DNA of 64,000 nt, from NCBI GenBank assembly GCA_964007475.1, contig OZ023273.1, positions 120,761,812-120,825,811 of the forward strand. Direction: 5' to 3'. The notes beneath the pieces were generated by a model that searched no databases, was not told the DNA's origin, and was given only the letters and a program-made list of their open reading frames with translations. Every line of letters starts with the position of its first letter. The first letter of the stretch is position 1. This DNA comes from Hybos culiciformis. Its lineage: Eukaryota > Arthropoda > Insecta > Diptera > Hybotidae. The translations under genes were made by a program, and so were the position numbers. Below, piece by piece: positions 51,137 to 63,922 of this stretch.

Positions 51137-51895
51137 ATGGATAAAGAAAATTCATTTATTTATGAACAAAAATTTTCAAATTCAATTACGGATACTGCTA
51201 AAAAATCAAATGAAGATCTCATCGTCAAATCATGTGAGATGCCGTTCATAGATTATAAAGGGAAAATAAAATATTTCACTACAATTATTGATATTGCTTG
51301 CGCTTGTGATGCCTTACTTATTAGAATAAAAAATAAGCTGAGAAAAGAAAAAAGGATGGCAAAATATGACGAAAATGCAGAAATAGAATATAAAATTCCA
51401 ATTGCATTTGACATGGAATGGCCATTTAATTTTCAAACAGGAGCAGGGCGTAGTGGAGTTATTCAATTATGTGCTGAAGAAACTTGTTGTTATGTGTTTA
51501 GTATTACTCAATTGAGAAAGCTTCCAGTGGCCTTAACAGAGCTTTTATCTCACCCAAATGTTTGCCTTCATGGTGTTAATATAACAAATGATTTACGAAA
51601 ACTTCAAAGAGATTTTCCAGACATTAATTCCAATCCAATGATTGCAAATTGTGTAGAACTTGGCACCATGTGTAACGAAGTAAAAAAGACAAATATTCGT
51701 TGGTCCTTAGAACGTTTAGTGAGCTACGTATGTAAATTAAAAATTAATAAAGATAAAAAAATTAGAATGAGTCAATGGGACAGAGTTCCTTTAAATGCGG
51801 ATCAGTTGCGATATGCAGCTATAGATGTTTATATTGGCCAAGTTATCTACAGAAAACTACAACAAATAAGTTTTTCTTATCCATTTGAAGTGTAA
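51137..51895 (+). CDS. WRNexo: Werner-type 3'-5' exonuclease
   Basis: A single 252-residue open frame with ATG at 51137. It carries a complete DEDDy exonuclease domain. ExoI is IAFDMEWPF (Asp92, Glu94), followed by VIQLCAEETCCYVFSI. ExoII is CLHGVNITNDLRKLQRDF (Asp152). ExoIII is LRYAAIDVYIG (Tyr226, Asp230). Additional WRN-like blocks are WSLERLVSYV and MSQWDRVPLNADQ. There is no helicase, RQC or HRDC part; in insects the exonuclease is a separate gene from RecQ helicases, while vertebrate WRN fuses them. Known role: 3'-5' DNA exonuclease in genome maintenance. The N-terminal 85 residues are charged and not recognised; no signal peptide or membrane segment is visible. Unlike its neighbours it has no intron in the coding region. 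Confidence 0.93.
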   Translation: MDKENSFIYEQKFSNSITDTAKKSNEDLIVKSCEMPFIDYKGKIKYFTTIIDIACACDALLIRIKNKLRKEKRMAKYDENAEIEYKIPIAFDMEWPFNFQTGAGRSGVIQLCAEETCCYVFSITQLRKLPVALTELLSHPNVCLHGVNITNDLRKLQRDFPDINSNPMIANCVELGTMCNEVKKTNIRWSLERLVSYVCKLKINKDKKIRMSQWDRVPLNADQLRYAAIDVYIGQVIYRKLQQISFSYPFEV

Positions 51896-51910
51896 ACCTT
51901 AGTGTAATTA

Positions 51911-51916
51911 AATAAA
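51911..51916 (+). terminator. Candidate poly(A) signal of WRNexo
   Basis: AATAAA begins 16 bases after the stop codon; further AATAAG/AATAAA-like hexamers follow nearby. This would give a very short 3' UTR. Confidence 0.5.
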
Positions 51917-54614
51917 TAGATATAAATAAGTGCTAAATCTAAATTTTAAAATTGTTAAATTGTTTCACTTTAATTAATTTTTTGTTTATAATAATATTTA
52001 TAAAATATACATTTTTTATTTACTTTTTTTTTATTTTTTTAATATCTTTAATCATGATTTTTAGCTTAAAATTTGAATTATGGATTACATATATTCGTCT
52101 TTAATAAATTCAAATGTTTTTTCATCTGGTTTTATATATCAGAGATGCCATGTAGGAACAGATTAGATTAATATTTCTATATTGAAGAAGTTTAATTAAA
52201 ATAATTTCTAAATATTTTCTCACAATAATGTGGCAGGTTTGACGACTTCTTCAGGCCAACTAATATCTTAGAAAAATGTTGTTTGAGTAGTTTTTTTTAA
52301 CAAAAAAATGTCTCCAAAGATATTTTTGAAAAGGAATGTAATTTGATGTCAAATTTCTCTATTTAAACAAAAAACAACAAAAATTTCCTTATTAACAAAA
52401 TATAGATATATTTTTTATTTCAAAAATTGAGCACATAAATGTATAAATTTTATTTTATTTTCAGATTTATTTAAAACTTACAAATTATGGATTAAATATA
52501 CTATAATTGAAATTAATTAAACTATACAGAAATCTTAATAATAAGTAATTCATTAAAATAAAAACTCAGACAATAGTTTTCCATTTTACATTTTTAAAAA
52601 TACAATTTTATAAAATATATAAAATAAACCGCATTCTAACAAACGAGAATCAACATAATCTCTTGAGGGTACGTACATTTGCAATTATTTTGCAATATGG
52701 ATTCATTATGACTTTGATCTTGAAAATATGTGATGGGCTTGACATCAAATTCTATTGAGAAATTTCATAAATTTGGACATAATGATGGACATAGTGAATA
52801 TTTTATATATGAATATATATATATAATTACAATTTTCTTGTTTCAATTCATTAAAATTTTAATTTCAAATTAATTTTTTTAAGTAACTTTTATTACTTAA
52901 TTTTGCTTAATTTTTCAGTACGGTGTGGAATAGGTGTACCTAATTTTCAAAAAATGGTGAATTGAAAAAACTGTGTTAAAATTTAACATAATGTATTATT
53001 TGAGAATTTTTTTGTGTAAAGACATTGATTTATAAAATGCAACACATTCCTACTTTTTCGGAATACTCATTTTGATTCATTCATCTCTTATATTTTAATC
53101 GACCTCGTAGTTTAAATTAAAACATATACATTTTATAATTATTAAATTAATGGCTAAAAAAGAATATCCGTATGTATATATAAATAAATTTTCAAGTAAT
53201 ATTTTTTGATATATTATTGATTTGGTCTTTTAATCTATAATTACATTGTGCGTCTACAAATTATATATTTTTAATTTTTCTTTTTAAGTTAAAGCATTTT
53301 AATCATTAAACTAAGATAAAGTTTTTATTAAAAAGCTAAAATCAATAATGTTTGAATCTCATTTTTAAAATTCATGAGTTTTTTGTCGTTTCCGTAAAAT
53401 CAAAATTTTTAGAACAAGCTTATTCGTTAAATTCGGATTTATTTAAGGGCTGGTAAATATACCCATTTAGGGATATTTATTATAAAAAATGTAAAAAAAA
53501 AATTCTAGTTAATGGGTATGGGTAAGTTTAATTCATTTTGAAAATTTTATTGCTTGAAAGTATTTTTAATAAGTTAGATTAAAAATTAGGCAATGTATTT
53601 ATGAATGTAGAATAGATAAGATAAATAAATAAATATTAATAAAATGACCCGTTTATTTCGAAAATGATTGATTCTTTAATTTCAAAAAAGTAAAGCTTAA
53701 CTTATATATGTCGCTTTCAAAATTAACAGATCAAGTACTTTTCCTTAATTGCAATATAAAGATGACCAAATCAATATAGGATACGTTAAAATTTTCATTG
53801 CATTGTAAATAAAATTTTAATTAAAATTTGCTAAAAATATTTTAATACTGTAATCTGAATTTTATTTTGTATATAAATCTTAATTTATATTTTATGTTGG
53901 GGCTTAAGCATAATAATTTACTTAAAATCACTAAATTTTTTTATTTTACTATTACATTACATAGATATGTATATTTTCATAAAGGAAACTATTTCCTGAA
54001 TATAATTTTCATTAGTGTGGTGCCACATAACGATCTGCACTTTTGAAATGCCATTACGGTGGTTATGCGACCTATAGGGTTATAGAACCTATATTTTTGA
54101 AATGCAATGTGACTACTATTTTCTTTCAAACATTCACTTATTTTCAAAAATATTGAAAGTGCAGTTCAGTATCAATTCCAAAAAAAAATATTGGTTTTAA
54201 ATAAGAAAAGAAAGTAAAGAAACAATTTACTTTTTTTTTTGTAAATTAATGGTATAATTTATTAATTTTTATGTAAGTAAGTAATTATTCAGCAATAATA
54301 TATATATTTTAACATTTTAAACCTTGTTATTTTTTATTTTAATCTGAACATTGCTTTAAGTATGTTGTTCGATGCTCCACATTTATTAATTTAATTACAT
54401 TCTTTTATCAGAGAAAATTTAAAAATAAAAGTTATTACAAAAAAGTTTTTTTTTTTTTAATTTACATAAGTAGACTTCCTATAAATATAATAAACTAGTA
54501 TACTATTCTAAGCATAATTTTATATTTGTTTATTTTATATTTATATAGTTTATATTTACAAATTTATTTTTATTATAAACTTACTTCTGTGTCAATAAAG
54601 AAAGTAGCTTGAAT

Positions 54615-54630
54615 CCACGATATATCGTGG
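54615..54630. repeat. Perfect 16-bp palindrome flanked by direct repeats
   Basis: CCACGATATATCGTGG is its own reverse complement and is bracketed by CTTGAATC-type direct repeats on both sides. This could be a binding site or the scar of a small insertion; function unknown. Confidence 0.6.
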
Positions 54631-57600
54631 CTTGAATCATAAAATGTTTATTGACATTCACGACTTAAGATACTCTGCCTTATTGTCACAGATTTATTTC
54701 TCCTTAATTTTTATTGATTTTTATGCTTTTAATGCTAGTGATGGGCAGGATAATATATATAAGATATAGATTAGGTATTTTTTTTAGAGGTACTAGTATA
54801 TAAATAGCTATATACAGTGTACATATATGTAAATTGACATATGTTTGCTTTTTTGTGCCTAATTTTATGTTATTAAATTACTATTAATAAAATCTTCTTC
54901 GGTTGAATACAACGGTCCAGGAATATGATTAAAATTTTTTATAATAAAGGTACAAGCATTCTCATAATTTGCATTTTATTATAAATTTATAAAAATAAAT
55001 AAAATATTAAAGAAAACTGATTTAATTTCAAAAATTTTATTTGAAACCCATTTCAATATTAGTAATAGCTTTACTAATCGACTCTAGCTAGAGAAAGATA
55101 TTAACGTGAGAAGAAATTTATTCAAAGTAATATTTTTTATTACTCTTCTAACATGCTACTGTCACTGCATTAAAATCATTCATTTTAGAATTGAATTGAA
55201 TAAAATTTATTTACAAAACAAACTATTATCAGTTTATCACACATATATTAAAATTTGTTTTTAAAAAAATTCTTAAATTTACATTTACAAGACTGACAAT
55301 TTCGGTAAGGCCTCTAGAAATTTATAAGACATTCGGTCTTTTTAATGTAATATAGCTATGTCAAAATAACTATAATATTTTAATATTGATATGGATTTTT
55401 AATGATGATGCAAACATTTCTTATAACAGCTTTAGATATCCAAAAAAAATTTTAATAACGTTTAAATTTTCTTTTCTAACCGTTTTGTGAAATTTGTCAA
55501 GATCCTTAGAAGAAAATTTCTTATTTTGCGAGTAAGTAAAGCAACTTTTTAGATTTATATAATTGCATAATAAGTTAATTTTTTCTGGTTTAAATTTATT
55601 GTCGGCTAATTTAAAAAACATTAATATTTAAATTTTTGTATTAAGCATCCAAATTTCAGATTTAATTCTAATTTTCTTTTATCTAAATAGTTGCTAATTT
55701 ATGATTTTATAATCAATCAAATCCAATTTTTAATGCAGTCCTGAATGACAATTTCACTACATATTTATAATTATTATATATTTATGCGTATTGATTTATA
55801 AAATTTCGGTTATTATTTTTACAATAATGGCAATTTAAAATTATAATGATGTTGATCAGTTATGTTTTCTATTTTTATTTTTCTATAAAGGTGAATTAAT
55901 TCTATCCACTGAAAAGAAAAAAAATATTATTAGATTTTTCATTATATAATTAAAATATAAAATCTGATGTTTTTTTTAAATTTAATTTAAAAAAAAATAT
56001 ATATATATCTAAATATGTTATGTAGCTATGCACTAAGCACACTTATATAAATTATAAAATAAACATTAATGCAAAATTTATAAAGAATGATTATCTAATA
56101 AAGATGATTTTTGTGAGTAATATCAGAATAAGAAATTCGAATCCGTCTGAAGTTGAATACTTTCTAGTTTATCCCACATTGAAGTAGTTGAAATTAAAAT
56201 AAATTCTTTTATTTTAATTATTATATTGATCCATTTAAACGAGAGTATAAGAATTACAGTTTGTTCAAAATTTAATATTTTGGTAACTTTTTGGATAAGA
56301 ACAACAATTTTTGTAATATTTTTTTTGTTGTTTTTTTTTTTAATACATAATTGTATATGAAAAACTTAATCTTCCGTTTAAATAAAGGTGTGTAGATATC
56401 TTTTATACTGTATTTTTAAATAACAATCGCTAAATTAAGATTGCAAAGTTTCACTTTGTATTTCAAAAATAAGATAAAGTTATTCAGCTAATTATTTAAT
56501 GATTAAAACTTTCATGAATCTGGTATTATTAATATCAGTTAGTCAAAAAAAAAGATGGTCTACTACAAATTTTTTTGTTAAATTAAAATTTTTGATACAT
56601 GTAAATAATTATAAATTGATGTCAGAAATATGAAAATGAAAAATATGTATATTAATAGTTTTTAATGCAAATATATTTTTCTAAAATTGTGTGATGCTAA
56701 TTCTTTTTAATTGTTTTTTAAAAATAAAACAAGTTGAAAAAGTACATTTAATTAGTAGTTTTGATAAGAACATGGTTGGTCGCAAATATGATTAAAGTAA
56801 AAACTAAAAAATTTATAAACTGAAAATCTAGGAAATTCATTAAAAGAAAATTATTGGAGAGTGAATATTTTTTTATATGTTATTAACTGATGGACTGTCG
56901 TTTGAATTGTATTTATTTGATATTAATTTTGTGTCGTACACATTTTGTGCACCTTTTTTTTTTTCCAAAATCACGATTAAAAATTGTTTAAGATGTATGT
57001 TTCGCTACTGAATTTTTGAAGAAGAAATGAAGAGTAATTTTTAAAATCATAACTCTTTTGCCTTCTAATTAGACTCTATTTAATGAAATTATTAGTGAAT
57101 TTCTCACTATTTTGATGAATTTAATGATGTTATGATGATTACTAAATGATTTAATCCAACAGCTACCAACGTTGCATTTTATCGAATTACAAATAAATAA
57201 AAATAATATGCCATTTAAGTTTATTCTTAAAATAGCAAAAATAGCAAAACAAAAAATTTAATAATTGCAAAATTTACCAATCAGCAATTAAAAATATTTA
57301 TTTCGCCTTTTTAAATTTTTAAAAACTATAAAATTATCTAAAAGGAGATTTCTTTGTTGAAGGATTTTCTCTCCTTATATTGACAAAAAAAACCATTGTC
57401 CATTATTAATTTCTTTTATGTTGAAATTGATGTTTATGCTCAAAATTAATGTTCTACTTATTTTATTTTATTTTATTGATTATAAAAAATAAAAACTACA
57501 AATTGAACCTTCAAATGATTTTTACTTTCATTTTTTCGGTTATTAATGATATGAATTTAAATACTAGATAATAATAGCATTAATTTTATTAAAAACTAAA

Positions 57601-59629
57601 ATATATTTAAAACGAAATTAGCCAAAAAATGCGATAAAAAATATTTCATTAAAATACTTTATATTTAAAGCAAACTTTTTCGATTGCAGAAAGTATAAAA
57701 TTATATGAACTTAATTATTTATTGAATTTTCTTTTCAGCTTAAGATTGACTATTTTTGTTTTTCTAATCAAAGATTTTATTTAAAGTCTGGTATTGAAAT
57801 TTGAACAAATTGAAATAATCACTAGCACCATTAATGTATAATGATTCTTATTTAAATAACTAACGAAACGAAAATAAAATTGATAAATAAATTTCTTTAA
57901 ACAGAAATAACTTATCTGATTTTCTCATTTCATTTGGCTAAATCTCAATACAGGCTTTCAAGTACAAAATACTTTTTTATTGGATTATTTAGATTAAAGA
58001 GAAAATATGTTTAAAATATAACAATATTTAAAATATAACAATTAAAAACATTTTTAATACAAATATTATAAATTCCGAGACAATTACCAATATATATAAT
58101 TTTTTTTACAAGCGCTCTTAATAACAACTATCAATGAATTCTAAATAAGGTACATAATTTCTCTTTAATATAAAGTTATGTTAATACCATACATACATTT
58201 TTTTCTCAAATTTTTTACTTTAAGGATCTTTTATGAAAATCAATAAAATATTATCAGCGATATTAGACTCATTTTTTGCAAATACATCATAAAAATAAAA
58301 AAAAACAATATTAAACTGAACTGAGAAGCAGCTTCGATTAAATTAATTTTTAAAAGTAGCAGCAACAATAAATTTTATTAATCGTTGAAGGTAAATATCG
58401 TAAAAATTATATTAGGTACTTATATTAAAAGAACTTAACAAATATTAAGTTTGTGTTTTGAATTATATAAAAAACACATAACTTCGTTTCAGATTCGGCA
58501 TAAAATGATGAGGAACGCAATCGGTGCTTGTCAATTCCGTTTATATTAGGCATGAAAATGAATCAAAATCTCTGAATATTGATTTTCAAAATTTTGTCTT
58601 AATTTATTTTTAATAATTATAAAAAGCATTATTTCTAACTAAAAGGTTTTGTACTTAATTTTAAAGTTAATAGTTTATGTAAAATAATAATAAGCTTCAA
58701 ATCTATTAGGTATCCAAAAGTTTCTACGAATTATGGTTTTTATATGATTTTTTTTAAAATCCGTTTTGATATGAATTTTCGGTTTGTGTTTTGTGTGTAG
58801 TAAAATTTTATATTAAGTAGTTTCAAAAATTTTTTAAATTGTCTTACCCATTTTTGATATTATTATTATTATTTTTTCATATTGATCATGCCAAATTGTT
58901 AAGTTTGTAACTTAAATTGTGTAGTTTTCTTTTTTTTCTGAAAGATCTTTCAATAATCTAATTGAAAATTATGTTTTAAAAGTAAATAATAATAAAATAT
59001 ATAAATTTTCATAAATTATCTATATCAAAAAGTATAATATTTTTTCGAATCGAAAAATGAACACACAAATATAGTAAATAATAACAATATTACATTATGT
59101 TTAGTATTATTAAATGAAAAAATTAGAAATATTACGGATTAGTTGATATCTTAATCCTAATAATCAACGGTGAGAATTAAGATTATCATAAATTCACTTT
59201 ATGGATATAGAAACATTTAGTATTAATATTCATTTCAGACTTCTGAACGTTTTTGAGATCGTTACCATTGTTTTAAAATTTTTAGGAACAATATGTGAAA
59301 TTTTTTGGTAAAAATCTAAGGATTCAAAAATTGAAATTAAAATAAAAGTAAGTATGTGAATAAAAATTTAGAGGAATAAAAATTATAATACAATTACAAT
59401 TGCTATAAACAGGTGAACAAAATTTTAAGAATTGCGCAAAATATTTGAAATGGATTAAAATTTACGATTCAAAAATTTTCACAATGAAGAATTTTGTTGA
59501 TCAACAGGATTATGTTCCTATAAGTTAATTTTGTTGCAAGATAGTATAAAAAAATGAAGTTACATATTTTTTTTTTCTTATTTCCATAATATTTCTATTT
59601 TTAATAATGTTGTTAAATTAAATCTATGT

Positions 59630-62600
59630 TTAAACAGATATATTAACTGGTAAATTATTTGTATTGTCTCCCAAATAATTATTCGAGTATGATGGTGGTG
59701 TTGAAAAATTTGCTAAAGTTGCGTCATTATCCACATCTGTATTTTCTATAACGCCAGATTTACTGCTGCTGCGTAAATATTGTTGATTTTCAAAAGAATC
59801 TGCAGAAGGTGCTGCAGTTGTTGGCGATAATTTACGAAAATATGAATCTATTAATTGTATTGAAGTACTTCTTGGAGTCGATCTGCCCCCAAACACATAA
59901 TTTCGTTGGGTTGTTGATGTTGATGTTAGAGCTGATGTTGATTGAGACTTTGTTGCTAAAACTGTTGTAGAATTCTGTTTTTTAATTAAATAATAATGCT
60001 CTGGAGAATTTTCTTCACTTGATTTGAGATGAAAATTTCTATTTAATTCAATTTTTGGTTCATCTGCTGCTGATGTATCACTACAATTAGTCCTATTACT
60101 ATTTGTACTCAAATGTAATTTATTTGAATTATATAAATAATAATCATACGGTTTACGTATGTGAAGTAATTTCAATTTATCACTACTATTGTTATATCTA
60201 CTAAAAATTGACGAATTATTTTGTTTCAATTTCAATAAATTATAATAGAACGAGTTAATTGAGTTTAATGGACGTTTTAATATTACTGGTGTTGTTATTG
60301 TTGATGGTGTTGTTGTTCTTGTTTTATTTATTTTAATTGTTATATTTTTAATAGGATTATTTAATAGTGATGTGTTATTTTCTAAACGTGTATGTTTTGT
60401 GGTGTTAATTTTAATAGTGCTATTTGTAGTATTAATAATGTGAGGAAAATTGTTGGAATTTCTTCTAAAAGATTTCATTGTTAACGGCTTTATTGTGGTT
60501 GTTTCAATTTCAAATTCACTCAAAGCAATTGGTGACAGTTCAGATAAACTATCTTTATCGTCTTCATTGTCTTCCTCTTCGTCATCATCATCATCTTCTT
60601 CGTCGTCATCGTCATCATCATCTTCGTATCTTTTATTTTTCAATTAATTTAAATATCGAGAATTCATAGGGTTTAAATTGGTTTTGTAGGTGTGTTTTGT
60701 TTTAAATGTAGAGAAAAAATCGTAACATTATTATAATTATGTTATGTTTTTTATGCTAATTAATCACTGATAGGGCTTATATTGAATACAATAAATAGAT
60801 TTAGTTAGCCAGAAGATACATTTTATAATTTATAATTGTTACAGAAATAAAATTAATTAATAAAACACATTTCTGGTTAAAAAAATATTTTTTTTTTATC
60901 TAAATACAAAATAGGTTTTTTAGAAGACTTTTCCATTTACATATAATACCTATACTTCAGATTTAAAACTTCCTATATGATCGGTCTCAGATTTATTTCT
61001 GATATAAACATTGTCTGGGATTGCAAATGTGATTTGCCTGCCAATCCGAATAAAATATCGGGGCTTAATTCAAATAATTTTATTCAATTTCATTGGGAAA
61101 ATATAAACGAAGTGGTTTGTATGAATGAAAAATTAAATATGTGTGTCATGTAAAAATTGCCGGTTCCTGCCTGTAAATTTTTGTTTATTTTTTGAATAAG
61201 CCAAATTTTATCCTACTTTCCTGCTGGATATTTATGGGATTAAAGTGTGGCTGATTATAAATGGGCTCAAATAATTGCCTATATAAATTCTTCATAATTT
61301 CAGAAACAAAATTGGTAATATTTTAAGGAAAAAAAGGGGCAAAATTACAAAATATCTAACCTTCGAAATAAATATGAGTAAGAATTTACGTAATTCATTT
61401 GATTTATTTATTTTATTTTGGTTCTTAATAATAAAGTCAAAGATTTACATTTGATCTCTGCGAAATTATCGAAATTATTATGGTGGAATTATGTTTTATT
61501 GAACAAAAATATATAACTTCGTTAATTCCCTATGTTTGGGTCAAAATGCTTATATTACCCATAATTTGCTGTAGATATATTTTTGTAAAAATAGTTCAAG
61601 GTTCATAAACATTTTAACATAAAACTTATTTTATAATGTTACAAACAAATATAAATCATAATAACTTTTAGTTTCGATTTTACATTTATTGACTTCAAAT
61701 ATGATAAATCGAATTTTATGTGCATAGTCTTCTTAAATTTTTTAAAATTTAATTTCACTGAATAAAGTATTTTAAATATAATTTCACAGAGCTGAAAGAT
61801 TATTAGAAAAGGAGAAAAAAAGTAAAAAAATACTTCAATCATTTGGTTATATAATACAGTATACACACATAACAAAAAGATGATTTAATATGAGAGTTTT
61901 CTTCTCGAGATGAATTTAAAAACTAAATCGAAACATATAGATGAGGAGAAAGAAAAACCTGTTATTTGAATGAAGTAAATATTATATAAATATAGATAGG
62001 AAAAAAATTAATTTTTATTCGTATAATTAAAATTCAGTTTTATGTATTTAGATAAAACGTCGACATCAAGAAATATAAAAAAAATTTAGAAAATTTATTT
62101 AATTATTTATAATCATTTGACTTCACACAATCGACAAGATAATTTGAAATTATTATAAAAAAGTGCAAAAAAAATTATTTAACTTTGCCATGCATATTAA
62201 ATTAATTAAATAAACTTTCTAAATCTAAATATAAGTATAAAACTACTACATAAAAGAAATCAAACGTCTAACATGGAGTAAACATAGACCCATATACTTA
62301 CTTATACGATCTATAACTAGGTATGACATTTGAATAAGCCGGCACACATCTGCCATCTAAACAATGCTGCAAATATAGTAATTTTAAATAAATTTAATTA
62401 AAAATTATGGAGAAAGAAAAAATTTTAGATTTTCGAAAATTTATATTAGATTTAATTTTTTAATATTAATTGATGAGGTTTCTTAGCCCGTTTTCCATCA
62501 AAAATTATTTTTCCATATTATGTCTGTCCGTCTGTCAGTATATGCATCTATCTGTGGCGCACTAAAATTTTCCGATAGTATCAATTCCAAAATACGTGCA

Positions 62601-63922
62601 ATCTCATTCACTTTCTTCGAAGCTAAAGCGTGAGATGCTCGAAATCCGATCTCCGGATTTAGAAGTTTCTAATCGACGAAGGGTCAAAATTATTCTTATG
62701 TAAAATTTACTTTATTTAAATTTTTTTTCAAGTTTTAATAGATTCTGATGAAAATTGGAATTTGGGAAGATAGTTCTCGATTAAAAAATATCTAAAAACA
62801 ATTGTTAGACATCGACTGTGTTCAGGGGGAGGAAAATAGATTTTCATGAAAATTGATATATGAAAATATGTCGATTGAAGGGACCCAAAAAGGAAGTTCA
62901 GTCTCGATTTTTCCCTACACATTCATTACACTTTTAAGTTATTTAAAAAAAAATATTTTTTCATGTCAAGTTTGAGAAAAAAATAATTTCGAAAGGTTTT
63001 CTTTTTTGATTTTGTATATAATATTTGTCAATATTTGTTCACAAATATATGTACTTATAAACCTTTAGAAAAACAATTGAATAAAGGTAACTTTACTAAT
63101 TACTACCTTGAATTTTGTCGTTGAAATGTTAATTTTGTCATTGTGGTCTATGTAGGAATTCTATAAATAGTACTAAACAATCGAATAATTTTGAGTATCT
63201 TTTACAAAAGCAATCCAAATGAGAAGTTTCGTGACAAATAACTAAAAGATTAAAATTAAATACGGGTGCTCAGTTTTCAAAAGAAATAAAATTGTTTGAA
63301 GTCAGTTTCTATTGACTGTCTTTTTTAATTTTAGCTTTAATCAGTCTATATTCTAAGATTTATTTCACATCACTCAAAGTAACATATTTTTGGGAACTGC
63401 AGTTTCAGTTTTCGGTGATTTTTCCTAAAAAGATATAAAAATGAAAAATAATATTCATCGATTTGTATATAATATTTGACGAAAACATTATATCGGTAAA
63501 TTTTTAGGTTATTTATATATAATTCATATGTGGGCAATGTGGCAAATAACTGATGAGACTTCAAATGCCTTTTTTAAAAAGGGTTTGTATTTGAAGATCA
63601 CTTTCAGAAAAAGAAAAACATGTACACAAATATCGTTGAGTCAGGTAAATCATTTGATAATGGCCATAAAAAGTATTGTAAAATTAATACCACTCCGTTT
63701 CCACACGATGATCCTTCAGCAGCTGGGCGATATGCCACACAATAACCAGTCTGAGAATCAAAACAAAAAAGCTGTGCGCAAACTCGATCATCTTTAAAGC
63801 ATGCATATGTTCCACGATCTCTCCTACATTGTGCATCCAATGATAACAGAGTACCAGGTAAAGCACGTCCTAGAGCACTGTCTTCGTGTGGAGCGTTATG
63901 CAGACAGCTAGCTGTGTCACCA
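59630..63922 (-). CDS. ADAMTS-like metalloprotease, 3' portion only
   Basis: Three minus-strand exons join in phase: 63922-63691, 62366-62302 and 60629-59630. The first encodes an ADAMTS disintegrin-like/cysteine-rich segment: CLHNAPHED, ALPGTLLSLDAQCRRDRG, CAQLFCFDSQTGYCVAYRPA and EGSSCGNGV. The second adds HCLDGRCVPAYSN, completing the ADAMTS pattern CGxG..CxxGxCV. In known ADAMTS proteins a thrombospondin type-1 repeat usually follows; here the donor (TATAA|GTAAGT) joins in phase to a 333-residue last exon instead. That exon starts with a long run of Asp/Glu, then Thr/Asn/Ser-rich sequence with many N-glycosylation sequons (NTTN, NSTI, NNTS, NITI) and no cysteine pattern. The catalytic zinc-binding domain must lie beyond the right edge. 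The product is presumably secreted. Which insect ADAMTS (for example stall) it represents is not resolved; the join to the last exon rests on phase and splice sites. Confidence 0.78.
60630..62301. other. Intron of the ADAMTS-like gene
   Basis: About 1.7 kb of AT-rich sequence between the CLDGRCVP exon and the acidic last exon. I searched by eye on the minus strand for a thrombospondin repeat exon (WSxWS, CSxTCG) and found none. Confidence 0.55.
62483..62720. repeat. Dispersed repeat with TGTCTGTCCGTC motif
   Basis: TTTTCCATCAAAAAT followed by TGTCTGTCCGTCTGTCAG resembles 2667-2745 (TTTTCCATCAAAAATGAAAA, then CTGTCTGTCCGTCAG). The two copies, 60 kb apart and both inside introns, look like decayed members of one dispersed family; no ends are visible. 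Confidence 0.5.

Larger units (their letters stand above)
51896..59629. other. Long AT-rich intergenic region between convergent WRNexo and ADAMTS-like gene
   Basis: About 7.7 kb of very AT-rich sequence. The few open frames are short and low-complexity. A perfect 16-base palindrome occurs at 54615-54630. The left part should contain the WRNexo 3' end and the right part the 3' UTR of the ADAMTS-like gene. I see no RNA gene or transposon with clear ends. Confidence 0.5.

Noticed and set aside
55421..55621. 66-codon minus-strand frame in the gene desert
   Set aside because: Low-complexity Lys/Asn/Phe composition expected by chance in AT-rich DNA.
60450..60669. Poly-Ser and His-rich frames on the + strand
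   Set aside because: Antisense of the Asp/Glu repeat at the start of the ADAMTS-like last exon.
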